Shown: positions 7,907 to 15,879, numbered from the stretch's first letter. The stretch is DNA of 18,173 bases from Planctomycetota bacterium (GCA_029259935.1 JAJDEH010000293.1:1-18173), one strand, 5' to 3'. A program made the numbers and translations. Notes: generated by a model not told the origin, from the letters alone.

Positions 7907-8464
7907 GTGTACCAGAAGGAAACTCTCATCTCGCTAGTGCGTCAGCATGCACTCGAATTCGGCGATTTCACGTTGGCGTCGGGCCGCAAAGCCTCTTATT
8001 ATCTCGACTGCCGAAAGTTGACACTAAGCTCCGCGGGCGCGAACCAAGTTGCCTTGGGCATTCTTGAATTACTGGCCGAGAACATGCCCGACGCCGTTGG
8101 CGGCATGGCGATCGGAGCTGATCCGATTACCGCGGCGGTCATCACAGTCGCCGGCCAACTGGATAAGCCGCTAAAAGGTTTCATTGTGCGCAAGGAAGCC
8201 AAAGAGCACGGTCGGGGCCGCGACGTGGAAGGACCGGTGGTACCTGGCGACAACGCGATCATCCTCGAAGATGTCGTGACCACGGGGGGCAGTTCACTGA
8301 AAGCGATTGAGAAAGTAGAAGCCTTCGGCATGAAGGTCCAGGGTGTCGTCGCCATCATCGATCGGCTGGAAGGCGGTGCCGAGTCATTTACTGGGCGAGG
8401 CTATCCCTTTCGATCGCTGTTGACGATTCGTGACTTTGGAATCGACCCGCCGGCTGACGACTGA
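7907..8464 (+). CDS. pyrE: Orotate phosphoribosyltransferase
   Basis: Enzyme of 185 residues that makes orotidine 5'-phosphate from orotate and PRPP in de novo pyrimidine synthesis (cytoplasm). The PRPP-binding motif AIILEDVVTTGGSS lies at about 117-130 (Asp122 central). The mobile catalytic loop is RKEAKEHGRGR, with the conserved Lys/His/Gly. ASGRKASYYLDCRK near the N-terminus matches the orotate/PRPP region of PyrE. The start is GTG 7907, with AGGA at 7894-7897 nine bases before it; the length fits the short bacterial PyrE forms. It is followed 26 bases later by an unrecognised gene on the same strand, probably co-transcribed. No other pyrimidine gene is in the window. Confidence 0.95.
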   Translation: MYQKETLISLVRQHALEFGDFTLASGRKASYYLDCRKLTLSSAGANQVALGILELLAENMPDAVGGMAIGADPITAAVITVAGQLDKPLKGFIVRKEAKEHGRGRDVEGPVVPGDNAIILEDVVTTGGSSLKAIEKVEAFGMKVQGVVAIIDRLEGGAESFTGRGYPFRSLLTIRDFGIDPPADD

Positions 8465-8490
8465 GCCGATCGTCTGGGAGCTTGATTCGA

Positions 8491-9177
8491 ATGGAAACTT
8501 CGCTGCACCGGCAACTAAAGGAATGTTATGCCGGCGACGGGGCGCGGCAGGAAGTGCCGCTTGGCGACTATCGAATTGACGTCGTGATGGGCGAGCAGCT
8601 CGTGGAGATTCAACATGGTTCGCTGTCGGCTATTCGAGATAAGGTGCAGCGGCTGCTAAAGAAACATGACGTACTCGTGGTCAAGCCAATCATCGCGCGC
8701 AAGTCTCTTGTGAAACGTGACCGGCGAGGCGGCAAGACCGTGAGTCGTCGATTAAGTCCGAAACGGGGGACGATTTTCGATCTGTTCGACGAGTTGGTCT
8801 ATTTTACTCGTGTCTTTCCACACAAGAGACTGACCCTGGAAGTCCCGTTGGTGGAAGTCGAAGAGACGCGATTTCCGGGGCATGGTCGGCGTAGGCGACA
8901 TCGAGCCAACGACCATCAAGTTGAGGACCTAAGACTTGTCGAGGTACAAGAGACCCGCCGTTTTAAGTTGGCGACGGACCTGACTCAACTGATCCCGCCA
9001 GGGCTTCCCAGTTCGTTTCACACCGGCCATTTGGCGGACTTACTGCAGCTTCCACGGCATCGTGCGCAGCGTATCGCGTACTGCCTGCGAAAAATGGGCG
9101 CGGCGCGACAAATTGGAAAGCAGGGCAACGCCCTGCTGTATCGGTTGGTCAAAAAAACCAAGCGCAAGGCAGCTTAA
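8491..9177 (+). CDS. Unrecognised protein with PD-(D/E)XK-like N-terminus and winged-helix-like C-terminus
   Basis: Protein of 228 residues. ATG 8491 is preferred because GGGAG (8476-8480) is ten bases before it and only one before the in-frame TTG at 8482. I do not recognise a named family. The N-terminus reads as a possible PD-(D/E)XK nuclease core: Glu2 in a leading helix, YRIDVV with Asp30, then LVEIQ with Glu39 and Gln41 where a Lys is usual. A basic middle part (RDRRGGKTVSRR) follows. Two near copies of LVEVxETR occur at 120-127 and 149-156 around an Arg-rich loop. Residues ~175-228 (HLADLLQLPRHRAQRIAYCLRKMGAARQIGKQGNALLYRL) look like a DNA-binding winged helix. Taken together a DNA- or RNA-processing role is possible, but this is inference from pattern only. 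It follows pyrE by 26 bases, and its TAA overlaps the stop of the converging gene in TTAA (9174-9177). Confidence 0.7.
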   Translation: METSLHRQLKECYAGDGARQEVPLGDYRIDVVMGEQLVEIQHGSLSAIRDKVQRLLKKHDVLVVKPIIARKSLVKRDRRGGKTVSRRLSPKRGTIFDLFDELVYFTRVFPHKRLTLEVPLVEVEETRFPGHGRRRRHRANDHQVEDLRLVEVQETRRFKLATDLTQLIPPGLPSSFHTGHLADLLQLPRHRAQRIAYCLRKMGAARQIGKQGNALLYRLVKKTKRKAA

Positions 9178-9950
9178 GCCTTGGCCGTCTTCTGCCGTGC
9201 TTCACGCAGCCCACGGCTGAGGATATCTCGCAGCAGCGGCGAGTAATCCTCGAATTTGGTCTCGTCCGGCGAACCGTTGGCGAACTGATAGATCGCATCA
9301 CGGGGCTTTTTGCCGAGCGAGATCAATGTCGAACTGACCGTTCCCCGATCTTTGGAACGCAGCACCATGCTCGGTCGGCCGGGAGGTGACGGTGCCCGCG
9401 CGAAAACCTTGCTGGCCACGGCCAGGAATTTGACTGGTGAATCGAGCGTTTGCAACGTCAGCAATCGACGGGCCAAAATAACCCGCTCATCGCGAGGGTC
9501 ATTTACATCGCGATTGCTAATAATGCTCAGGCCTTCCTGCAGCTCTGATACTTCTATTTCGTCGCCGCCGTGGACAACCCACCCGCTCTCCGAGTCGGCG
9601 ATCACGTAGTTCGCGCCGTCGTAGTTGCCGGTGTGAAGTTCCTCAAGGGCACGATCAACCGCCTGTCTTGCGGATCCACACCGCAACAGGTGGCGACAGA
9701 GTACTCCGCGGGACTTGGGGGCAATTGGCCGGGACAATTTGCCGCGATTGCTGACCCCGACGAACATTCCGTGCTGGTTAACGCCGAGCCAGGTCCCCCC
9801 AGCTTGCTTGTCCATGCCACATAGAATGCGGGGCTTTCCTGATTGGATCGAAGGTGGCAGACTAGCGCGGTCATAATTTTCTTCGCGGTTAGCAGCCACT
9901 AATATGGGGGATTCGGGTACGAGTTGATATTGAATTGCCAGGAGGCACAT
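9174..9950 (-). CDS. NRDE (TANGO2-like) family protein
   Basis: Protein of 258 residues. ATG 9950 is chosen because it gives the family's MC start (Met-Cys, here MCLLAIQY); an in-frame GTG at 9968 would bury that Cys. The signature Asn-Arg-Asp-Glu appears as NREE at 21-24, in a typical ANREExYDR context. GGTWLGVNQHGMFVGVSNR follows, the second conserved block. The fold is related to Ntn hydrolases, in which Cys2 would be the nucleophile; TANGO2 itself is linked to haem and lipid handling, but no bacterial reaction can be assigned. It converges on the unrecognised gene at 8491-9177 and is divergent from the oxidoreductase gene, across a gap full of palindromes. Confidence 0.88.
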   Translation of the reverse strand: MCLLAIQYQLVPESPILVAANREENYDRASLPPSIQSGKPRILCGMDKQAGGTWLGVNQHGMFVGVSNRGKLSRPIAPKSRGVLCRHLLRCGSARQAVDRALEELHTGNYDGANYVIADSESGWVVHGGDEIEVSELQEGLSIISNRDVNDPRDERVILARRLLTLQTLDSPVKFLAVASKVFARAPSPPGRPSMVLRSKDRGTVSSTLISLGKKPRDAIYQFANGSPDETKFEDYSPLLRDILSRGLREARQKTAKA

Positions 9951-10022
9951 CGTAGGTCGGTCTTCCACGTTAGGGGGTGAGTCTTGATTTCATAGGAAGG
10001 ATGTCTGTGATCAATGTATTCA

Positions 10023-10072
10023 GAAAATCTGGGGTCGGACACCCCTTGATGGGGGTGATGCACCAGATTTTC
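10023..10072. repeat. Palindromic element, arm pair GAAAATCTGG / CCAGATTTTC
   Basis: GAAAATCTGG (10023-10032) and CCAGATTTTC (10063-10072) are perfect 10-base inverted copies. Inside, CACCCC (10040-10045) pairs with GGGGTG (10052-10057). Alternatively GGGGT (10031-10035) pairs with ACCCC (10041-10045). It lies in the divergent gap between the NRDE gene and the oxidoreductase gene, and no reading frame fits. The GGGGTCGGACACC core resembles REP-like palindromes that accompany REP-associated tyrosine transposases, though no transposase is in the window. Confidence 0.6.
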
Positions 10073-10165
10073 CTCAGCAGGCTGTCTAACAATTCACATT
10101 AGGTGGACTTGTGAAGCCAGGTAGAAAATAATAGCCTGGTCACAAGTTGTTAAATAATCTGGGGT
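10026..10165. repeat. Direct repeat AATCTGGGGT bounding the palindromic region
   Basis: AATCTGGGGT occurs at 10026-10035 and 10156-10165, 130 bases apart, on the same strand. Both hairpins of this gap fall between or over the two copies. The layout suggests a small composite or decayed insertion, but no target-site duplication is clear. Confidence 0.45.
10107..10147. repeat. Second long hairpin, ACTTGTGA / TCACAAGT
   Basis: ACTTGTGA (10107-10114) and CCAGG (10117-10121) pair with CCTGG (10135-10139) and TCACAAGT (10140-10147), with a two-base AG bulge and an A/T-rich 13-base loop. TAACA (10087-10091) and TGTTA (10148-10152) could extend it outward. About 70 bases before the oxidoreductase start, it may be part of a mobile palindrome or lie in that gene's leader. 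Confidence 0.5.
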
Positions 10166-10220
10166 TTGATCAATTTTGTTTCGGCGCCGGAGAATTTCTT
10201 CGGTTTCATCGGTACAAAAA

Positions 10221-11342
10221 ATGACAGCAAAATCGGCGAACGAAATCATCAACGTTGGGATCGTCGGGGCCGGCATGGTCAGCGACTACCACCACGTACC
10301 AGCTATCAACCTCGACCCACGAGCCCGCCTAAAGGCAATTTGCGACGCCAGCCCGGGCTTGCTCGATCAGCGGAAAAACGAATGGGAATTCGATTACGCA
10401 ACCACTGACTATGAAAAGATTTGCAGCGATCCCGATATCGACGCCCTCATCGTCGCGACACCAAATTTCACCCATCATCCGATCTCGCTGGCTGCGGCCC
10501 AAGGCGGAAAGCACTTGATGTGCGAAAAGCCGCTGGGGCTTAATGCGGCCCAGGTACGCGAAATGTACCAGGCATCCCGCGATGCAAATTTGGTCCACAT
10601 GACCGCGTTTACTTATCGTTTCGCCCCCTCAATGAGGTATATGCGGCATTTATTGAGCGCTGGCCAACTGGGCGAGCCGAGACACTTTCGCAGTCAGCGG
10701 TTCCTTGATCTTCCCGAGACGAGTTGGGGGTGGCGGCAATACCAGGACAAGGCGGGGGCCGGCGACCTGTTCGACATGACGATTCACCGCATCGATTTTG
10801 CCATTGATCTGCTTGGGCCAATCCAGCGCGTCTGCGGGGCGGTGGCCCGCTTTGCACCGCGCGACCAAACTCCAGACGGAAAAAGCTGCGCTCCGTCGAA
10901 CGTAGACGATTGGTCGTCGCTAATTGGCGAATTTGAGTGTGGGGCAGTCGGCGTTTGGGAAGGAACCACACTCGCCAAGGGCTACGGACGAAACGGTTTT
11001 GGGCACGAATGGGCCGAAGTGAACGGATCTGAAGGGTCGGCCGTATATCGACTTCACGAGCCGAACGTCATCCTGCTGGGGAAGACGGGCCAAGATCTGG
11101 CACCGGTCGAGGTTCCCGCTGAGTTCCTCAAACCTGCCGCGAGTCCGAGAAATCCAGCCGATGGCGAGCCGGCGACCGTTTTTCGGTATGATTTGGTATG
11201 GGAGTTCATCTCGGCCATTGTCGAGCAACGGGACGCCGTGCCCAGTTTTTACGACGGTCTTCGGGCTCAGGTGGTGGCCGACATGGTACTGCAGTCCCAC
11301 CAAAATCGAACTTGGGTCGAGATTCCTAACGAATCCCGCTAG
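10221..11342 (+). CDS. Gfo/Idh/MocA-family NAD(P)-dependent oxidoreductase
   Basis: Protein of 373 residues from ATG 10221; an in-frame TTG at 10176 would add an atypical Arg/Ser-rich leader, so it was not used. The Rossmann motif VGIVGAGMVS (Gly13, Gly16, Gly18) binds NAD(P). The family's EKP is at 102-104 (CEKPLGL, Lys103 catalytic). DLFDMTIHRIDFAIDLLG holds the substrate-side His189 and Asp185/Asp192. Length and order of motifs are normal for the family, which oxidises or reduces sugars, sugar acids and inositols. The substrate cannot be told. Planctomycete genomes carry many such genes. No Tat signal is visible, so a cytoplasmic enzyme is expected. No Shine-Dalgarno is evident. fabH follows 58 bases later but seems to have its own promoter. 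Confidence 0.93.
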   Translation: MTAKSANEIINVGIVGAGMVSDYHHVPAINLDPRARLKAICDASPGLLDQRKNEWEFDYATTDYEKICSDPDIDALIVATPNFTHHPISLAAAQGGKHLMCEKPLGLNAAQVREMYQASRDANLVHMTAFTYRFAPSMRYMRHLLSAGQLGEPRHFRSQRFLDLPETSWGWRQYQDKAGAGDLFDMTIHRIDFAIDLLGPIQRVCGAVARFAPRDQTPDGKSCAPSNVDDWSSLIGEFECGAVGVWEGTTLAKGYGRNGFGHEWAEVNGSEGSAVYRLHEPNVILLGKTGQDLAPVEVPAEFLKPAASPRNPADGEPATVFRYDLVWEFISAIVEQRDAVPSFYDGLRAQVVADMVLQSHQNRTWVEIPNESR

Positions 11343-11346
11343 TTGA

Positions 11347-11355
11347 TGGTATAAT
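11347..11355 (+). promoter_or_regulatory. Extended -10 promoter of fabH-like gene
   Basis: TGGTATAAT holds a perfect TATAAT (11350-11355) plus the TGn extension. It is five bases past the stop of the oxidoreductase gene and about 45 before ATG 11401. The hexamer at the -35 position (11327-11332, TAACGA) is poor, as is usual for extended -10 promoters. Confidence 0.55.
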
Positions 11356-11400
11356 CCGGAGCCTAACGCGACGCGACTAGGTTCAATCAGAATACTCACC

Positions 11401-12441
11401 ATGGCATCCATCTTATCGCAACCCGAATCCCGCACCTCGAAGCGGTCGAGTTCTCATACAGGCACATTGACCGGGGTTCAAATTCTGGGAGTCGGCTCCT
11501 ATGTTCCGGACGGGGTCGTTCGTAACGAAGATCTGGCGGAACTGGGCTACGATGCCGACTGGATAATCCAGCGAACGGGGATTCAACAGCGCCGCAAAGC
11601 GCCCGACCACATGGCCACCAGCGATATGGCCGTCCAGGCAGCCGAGCGTTGCTTGCGGCAGGCCAACGTCGATGCCAGTGAGGTGGACTTGATCATTGTG
11701 GCCACGATGACGCCTGACACGGTCATGCCTTCGACCGCTTGTCGAGTTCAATCGCGGCTTCAGTCGCCCGCCGCGGCCATGGATCTTAACGCTGCTTGCA
11801 CGGGCTTCATTTATGCGCTGGTCACCGGCATGCAGTTCGTGAAAACTGGTTGCAGCCGTCGAGTCCTTGTGATTGGGGCCGATCTCATGTCTCGGGTATT
11901 GAACCCAGACGATGAGAAGACGTTTCCTTTGTTTGGTGACGGAGCGGGCGCGGTATTGCTGGGCGCGGGGGAAGGCGACCAAGGGCTGCTATCTTACAGC
12001 CTGGGATCCGATGGCGACGGCGCCGGCTTGCTGGGCATTCCCGCCGGTGGTTCGCGCGAGCCAATCTCGGAAGAGGCAATTGCCGCCAACCTGCATTGTA
12101 TTCATATGGAAGGCCGTCAAGTCTTCAAATGGGCGGTGCGGACCATCTCGGAAGCGACCCGCGACGTGTTGCGGGACGCGAACCTGGAAGCGGACAACAT
12201 TGATTTGTTGGTACTCCACCAAGCCAACATCCGCATCCTCGACGCCGCCGCCGACTCACTCGACATTGACCGTGACAAGGTGTTTGTCAACCTTGACCGC
12301 TATGGCAACACGTCCGCCGCCAGTATCCCCTTGGTGTTGGATGAAGCCCACCGTGCCGGCCGGATCCAACGAGGCGATCGAATTCTGCTCTGCGGATTCG
12401 GCGCGGGATTGACTTGGGGCGCTGGCATTTTGACTTGGTAA
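11401..12441 (+). CDS. fabH: 3-oxoacyl-ACP synthase III (KASIII)
   Basis: Protein of 346 residues. The family condenses an acyl-CoA (usually acetyl-CoA) with malonyl-ACP to start fatty-acid synthesis in the cytoplasm. The catalytic triad is complete: Cys133 in LNAACTGFIYAL, His273 in LHQANIRI and Asn303 in YGNTSAASIP. The C-terminal GFGAGLTWG loop and the N-terminal W-I-x-x-RTGI motif are also present. About 23 residues before TGVQILGVGSYVP are an extra Ser/Thr/Arg-rich leader not usual in FabH; an internal start is possible but no better codon was seen. It stands between the oxidoreductase gene and pepF, with no fab or acp genes nearby. FabH-like enzymes with other acyl substrates exist, so the symbol follows motif match only. 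Confidence 0.9.
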   Translation: MASILSQPESRTSKRSSSHTGTLTGVQILGVGSYVPDGVVRNEDLAELGYDADWIIQRTGIQQRRKAPDHMATSDMAVQAAERCLRQANVDASEVDLIIVATMTPDTVMPSTACRVQSRLQSPAAAMDLNAACTGFIYALVTGMQFVKTGCSRRVLVIGADLMSRVLNPDDEKTFPLFGDGAGAVLLGAGEGDQGLLSYSLGSDGDGAGLLGIPAGGSREPISEEAIAANLHCIHMEGRQVFKWAVRTISEATRDVLRDANLEADNIDLLVLHQANIRILDAAADSLDIDRDKVFVNLDRYGNTSAASIPLVLDEAHRAGRIQRGDRILLCGFGAGLTWGAGILTW

Positions 12442-12574
12442 ATCAGAACGTAGGACGGAAGCCGTTCCTTGCCACTCATCTTCTTGAAGTTCTTCGTTCC
12501 CGGGGCACGCGGGCCGCTTCCAACTTCTACTTTGATAAAACAAAAACTTCCCGCCAATTCATTGAGAGTACCTC

Positions 12575-14377
12575 ATGGAAGAAACTAAAACTCTGCCGCC
12601 GCGAAGCGAAGTCAATGTCAATGACACCTGGGACCTGACGACTCTTTTCGCCTCGGACGAAGAATGGGAGCAGGCCTTCGAGCAGTTCATGGGTAGGATT
12701 CCCGAATACGAACAATACCGAGGAAAGCTCGCCGAAAGTGCATCGTCGCTGGCCGACTGCCTCGGCTTCGACGCGGAATTGAGCCGGCTCGGCGAGCGGC
12801 TGTTCACCTACACGGGTCTTAAAACCACGGAAGACCAAACCAATGGCACCTACCAGGCGCAGAAGGCGCGGCTGGGGAATGCGTCGACCCGTGCCGATCA
12901 GGCGGCGAGTTACATTCGTCCTGAAATCCTTGCCATCACCGACGATCGAATGAGCGAGTTGGTCGCGGCGGATGAACTTGAGCCGTATCGTTTGCTGCTG
13001 GAGCGAATGTTGCGTTTCAAGAAGTACACGCTGGGCAACAAGGAAGAAGAACTGCTGGCCATGCAAGGCGAGATGGCGCAGGCCGCCGGAAATGCGTTTC
13101 GCCAACTGCTAGATGCCGATCTCAAATTCGGCATGGTCACCGACGAAAATGGCGTCAAGATCGAATTGTCGAATGCCACGTTCGGGCAGTTGCTGCAATC
13201 GTCAAGCCGCGAGGTGCGCAAAGCTGCCTTCCATCAATACTACGAACAGTTCACGGCGCACGAGAACACCATGGCGGCCACGCTGAAGGGCTCGATCGAC
13301 AGTGATGCCTATTACGCCAAAGCACGCGGTTACGACAGCGCCCTTTCGCAGGCGCTCTATCCCGACAAGGTTCCGCATTCCGTTTACGACAATTTGATCG
13401 CCGCCGTACGGAAGAATCTGCCCGCCGTGCACCACTACTTGGATGTGCGCCGCCGGAAGATGAACCTGCCCGACATTCATCAATACGACACCTACGTGCC
13501 GATCCTCAGTGAATTGAAGTCGTCCCACACGTGGGACCAAGCGGTCGAAGTGATCATCGAAGCGCTCGCGCCGCTGGGCACCGACTACCAGACCGTGTTG
13601 GAACAAGGGCTCGCCGGCCGTTGGTGCGATCGCTACCCCAACAAGGGCAAACAAAGTGGCGCGTTCAGTTGGGGCACGTTCGATAGCGATCCGTACATCA
13701 TGATGAACTACAAGCCCGAAGTGCTCAACGACGTGTTCACGCTGGCGCATGAGGCGGGCCATTCGATGCACAGCTATTACTCTTCCAAGCATCAGCCCTA
13801 TCTATATTGGCATTACACGATCTTCGTGGCCGAAGTGGCCAGCACGTTTAACGAACAGTTGCTGTCGAAGCACATGCTTGAGCGGGCCGAGGACGATCGC
13901 CACCGGGCCTACCTTATCAACACCGAGATCGACGACATTCGCGGCACCATCATTCGGCAGACCATGTTCGCCGAGTTCGAGAAAATCACCCACGCGATGG
14001 CCGAAGCAGGCGAACCGCTGACCGTGCAGAGTTTCCAGGACGTCTACCGAAAACTGCTGCAAGATTACTTTGGCCCCGAATTCGAGATCGACGACGAACT
14101 GACGCTGGAGTGCTTTCGCATCCCCCACTTCTATCGAGCGTTTTACGTTTACAAATACGCGACGGGACTTTCAGCCGCGATCGCACTGAGCCAACGGGTC
14201 TTGAACGGCGGCCAGCAAGAGTTGGATGATTACCTAGGATTCCTCAAAGGTGGCTGCTCGAAGTTCCCATTGGACTTGCTGCGCGATGCGGGCGTCGACA
14301 TGGAAACGCCCCAGCCCGTCGATACCGCGCTGGCCCACTTTTCCAACTTGGTCGAAGAACTGGACCAGTTGCTGTAG
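12575..14377 (+). CDS. pepF: Oligoendopeptidase F (peptidase family M3B)
   Basis: Protein of 600 residues, the normal PepF length, from ATG 12575. The zinc site HEAGH gives His392, Glu393 (catalytic) and His396; Glu420 in FVAEVASTFNE is the third ligand. The PepF-specific stretch around it (HSMHSYYSSKHQPYLYWHYTIFVAEVAS) is intact. The N-terminus DTWDLTTLFASDEEWEQAF matches the family's opening. PepF cuts short peptides, typically 7-17 residues, in the cytoplasm. No signal peptide is seen. The 133-base gap after fabH shows no convincing terminator or promoter. The gene faces the methyltransferase gene, with 33 bases between the stops and no evident terminator. Confidence 0.95.
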   Translation: MEETKTLPPRSEVNVNDTWDLTTLFASDEEWEQAFEQFMGRIPEYEQYRGKLAESASSLADCLGFDAELSRLGERLFTYTGLKTTEDQTNGTYQAQKARLGNASTRADQAASYIRPEILAITDDRMSELVAADELEPYRLLLERMLRFKKYTLGNKEEELLAMQGEMAQAAGNAFRQLLDADLKFGMVTDENGVKIELSNATFGQLLQSSSREVRKAAFHQYYEQFTAHENTMAATLKGSIDSDAYYAKARGYDSALSQALYPDKVPHSVYDNLIAAVRKNLPAVHHYLDVRRRKMNLPDIHQYDTYVPILSELKSSHTWDQAVEVIIEALAPLGTDYQTVLEQGLAGRWCDRYPNKGKQSGAFSWGTFDSDPYIMMNYKPEVLNDVFTLAHEAGHSMHSYYSSKHQPYLYWHYTIFVAEVASTFNEQLLSKHMLERAEDDRHRAYLINTEIDDIRGTIIRQTMFAEFEKITHAMAEAGEPLTVQSFQDVYRKLLQDYFGPEFEIDDELTLECFRIPHFYRAFYVYKYATGLSAAIALSQRVLNGGQQELDDYLGFLKGGCSKFPLDLLRDAGVDMETPQPVDTALAHFSNLVEELDQLL

Positions 14378-14410
14378 GCGGCGTACTTGGAACACCCGGG
14401 GAAAGAACTA

Positions 14411-15223
14411 TCAGCCCTCGGCGTCGGCCACGATGTAGGCGATCCAGCCGGGCGTGTTTTCGGCCCGCTTGGTCGACTGATAGTCGTTTAGTTCTTCGTC
14501 GTCTTCAATATCCCAGAACACTTCGACGTTGCTAAAGCCCGCCATTTCCAAGGCGTCGCTCACTTCGGCCGGCGAATACAACCGCCATTCGTAGGTAAAG
14601 GCCTTGTCCCAACGTTCCTTGCCTTTGAATTTAAAGTGAATGTGGCAGGTCGTTCGATTATCGATCGGATTGTAGTCGGCCTGATCCCAAACGTAGCCAA
14701 ACTTGCCGGCGTCGCATTCGACATCCCGCTCTTCCTTGACGACTTGCTGTGCTTCCCATCCGCCATAGCAGTCCAGGATGAAAATTCCGCCCTCAGCCAA
14801 ACTGCGACGGACCGCGCGAAAGTAGATCACCAACTCCGAGAGTGGATAGAACACGGAATAAGAAAAGTTCATCGCCTGTACGACGTCGGCTTTCGGTTTG
14901 GTAGCCGAGCGCACATCTTGTTGGCGCAAATCAACTCGCTTGGCATCTTTTCCTAGCGGGTCAATGTTGTGCAGCCACGCCCAATCCAAAGTCTCGCGAT
15001 CCAGATCCAAACCGATGGCGGTTCGTTTGGGATGCCCCTGCACCCAACGTGAAGCGACCAGCGCCGTGCCGCAAAAGTCTTCACGCAGCACGCGCGGCTT
15101 TCGCCGCCGTCGGCGTTTGTACTGAGCAACGGCGAATTCAATTTCCTGATCGGGGTCCTGAACAGACCATTGATACAGCAAATGCTTGTCGACGTTGCGA
15201 TGAGAGAGTGTGAACTTCGCCAT
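14411..15223 (-). CDS. Class I SAM-dependent methyltransferase
   Basis: Protein of 270 residues from ATG 15223; a TTG at 15244 in the same frame would add seven residues and cannot be excluded. Motif I appears as VLREDFCGTALVASRWV (Glu48-Thr53), followed by the acidic-loop GLDLD at 71-75, as in class I Rossmann methyltransferases. Later blocks VVQAMNFSYSVFYPL and GGIFILDCYGGWEAQQ fit motifs IV-VI. A run of six Arg/Lys precedes motif I (37-42). The C-terminal part is acidic (WDIEDDEELNDYQ). The substrate is unknown. It is the last gene of the right-hand - strand group, 65 bases after the lipoprotein gene, and may be read through from it; no terminator was seen in that gap. Confidence 0.85.
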   Translation of the reverse strand: MAKFTLSHRNVDKHLLYQWSVQDPDQEIEFAVAQYKRRRRRKPRVLREDFCGTALVASRWVQGHPKRTAIGLDLDRETLDWAWLHNIDPLGKDAKRVDLRQQDVRSATKPKADVVQAMNFSYSVFYPLSELVIYFRAVRRSLAEGGIFILDCYGGWEAQQVVKEERDVECDAGKFGYVWDQADYNPIDNRTTCHIHFKFKGKERWDKAFTYEWRLYSPAEVSDALEMAGFSNVEVFWDIEDDEELNDYQSTKRAENTPGWIAYIVADAEG

Positions 15224-15288
15224 CGCGGTAGTGAGGGCCTGCAAATTCGTCGGTGTAAATCAAGTGAAGCGAAGCTGGACGCCGCAAA

Positions 15289-15789
15289 CTACTCAAGCAG
15301 TTCCCCTTCCATCGTAATGTCGAATTTGTTGTCCTCGTTAGCCTCCACGGTGAATTTCAATCCGGATTCGCCAGCCGTGGCATATTTCGCGGGCGTCAAA
15401 AGGACCGTGGTCATCGTGCCGGCATCTCCCGAACCGCCCTCCCCCATTGTCGCTTTTTCCTCCGGGGAAAGGTTATCCACGGCAATATCCGCGCCCGAAG
15501 CACCGCCCGAATCGTCGTCCTCCATCTTTACCTCTTTGGATTTCGAAACCGTGATGCGATTGACGCCGGCGGCAGCCAGCAGTTCGTACTCTCCCGCATC
15601 GTTGGTTTTGGCCGTGGCAACATCTCCAGTCCCTTTGAGCTTGAACCGGACATCGGCACCGCCCAACGGTTCATTGTTGAGCGTGACCTTGCCAACCACT
15701 TTGTATCGAGGTGCGACCGTCTCACCTCCGCAGCCGATCAACAACAGAATGGAAAACAACAAGCTAATAAGTTCGAGTTTCTTATTCAT
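15289..15789 (-). CDS. Small lipoprotein with carboxypeptidase-regulatory-like fold
   Basis: Protein of 166 residues starting at ATG 15789, six bases after the ribosome site GAGGAA. The signal peptide MNKKLELISLLFSILLLIGC ends in the lipobox LIGC (Cys20), so it should be a lipid-anchored envelope protein. Residues about 30-80 (KVVGKVTLNNEPLGGADVRFKLKGTGDVATAKTNDAGEYEL) look like a carboxypeptidase regulatory-like or transthyretin-like beta domain. An acidic/Gly-rich low-complexity middle and a beta-like C-terminus follow. Such small lipoproteins are often found beside DUF1559 genes in planctomycetes. Its function is unknown. It follows the DUF1559 gene on the same strand across a 90-base gap that holds a strong terminator. 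Confidence 0.85.
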   Translation of the reverse strand: MNKKLELISLLFSILLLIGCGGETVAPRYKVVGKVTLNNEPLGGADVRFKLKGTGDVATAKTNDAGEYELLAAAGVNRITVSKSKEVKMEDDDSGGASGADIAVDNLSPEEKATMGEGGSGDAGTMTTVLLTPAKYATAGESGLKFTVEANEDNKFDITMEGELLE

Positions 15790-15795
15790 CCGTTC

Positions 15796-15801
15796 TTCCT
15801 C
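15796..15801 (-). promoter_or_regulatory. Shine-Dalgarno site of the lipoprotein gene
   Basis: GAGGAA on the - strand, six bases before ATG 15789. It abuts the T-run of the terminator, so the lipoprotein needs read-through or a start within the terminator region. Confidence 0.7.
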
Positions 15802-15802
15802 A

Positions 15803-15852
15803 AAAACAAAAAAGGATAGCCACCCTTACGTTAAACGAAAAAGTGGCTATCC
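15803..15852 (-). terminator. Intrinsic terminator after DUF1559 gene 1
   Basis: On the - strand a perfect 10-base stem GGATAGCCAC / GTGGCTATCC (15843-15852 and 15814-15823) with a 19-base loop is followed at once by TTTTTTGTTTTT. It lies 27 bases past the DUF1559 stop and runs right up to the lipoprotein's ribosome site (15796-15801). Confidence 0.85.
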
Positions 15853-15879
15853 ACAATCTACTGTCGAACTAATTTCTGG

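Noticed and set aside
10094..10276. 60-residue - strand frame in the palindromic gap
   Set aside because: It overlaps the start of the oxidoreductase gene and the hairpins, and has no domain or ribosome site.
12442..12574. Imperfect hairpin GGACGG...CCGTTCC as fabH terminator
   Set aside because: The stem is interrupted and no T-run follows.
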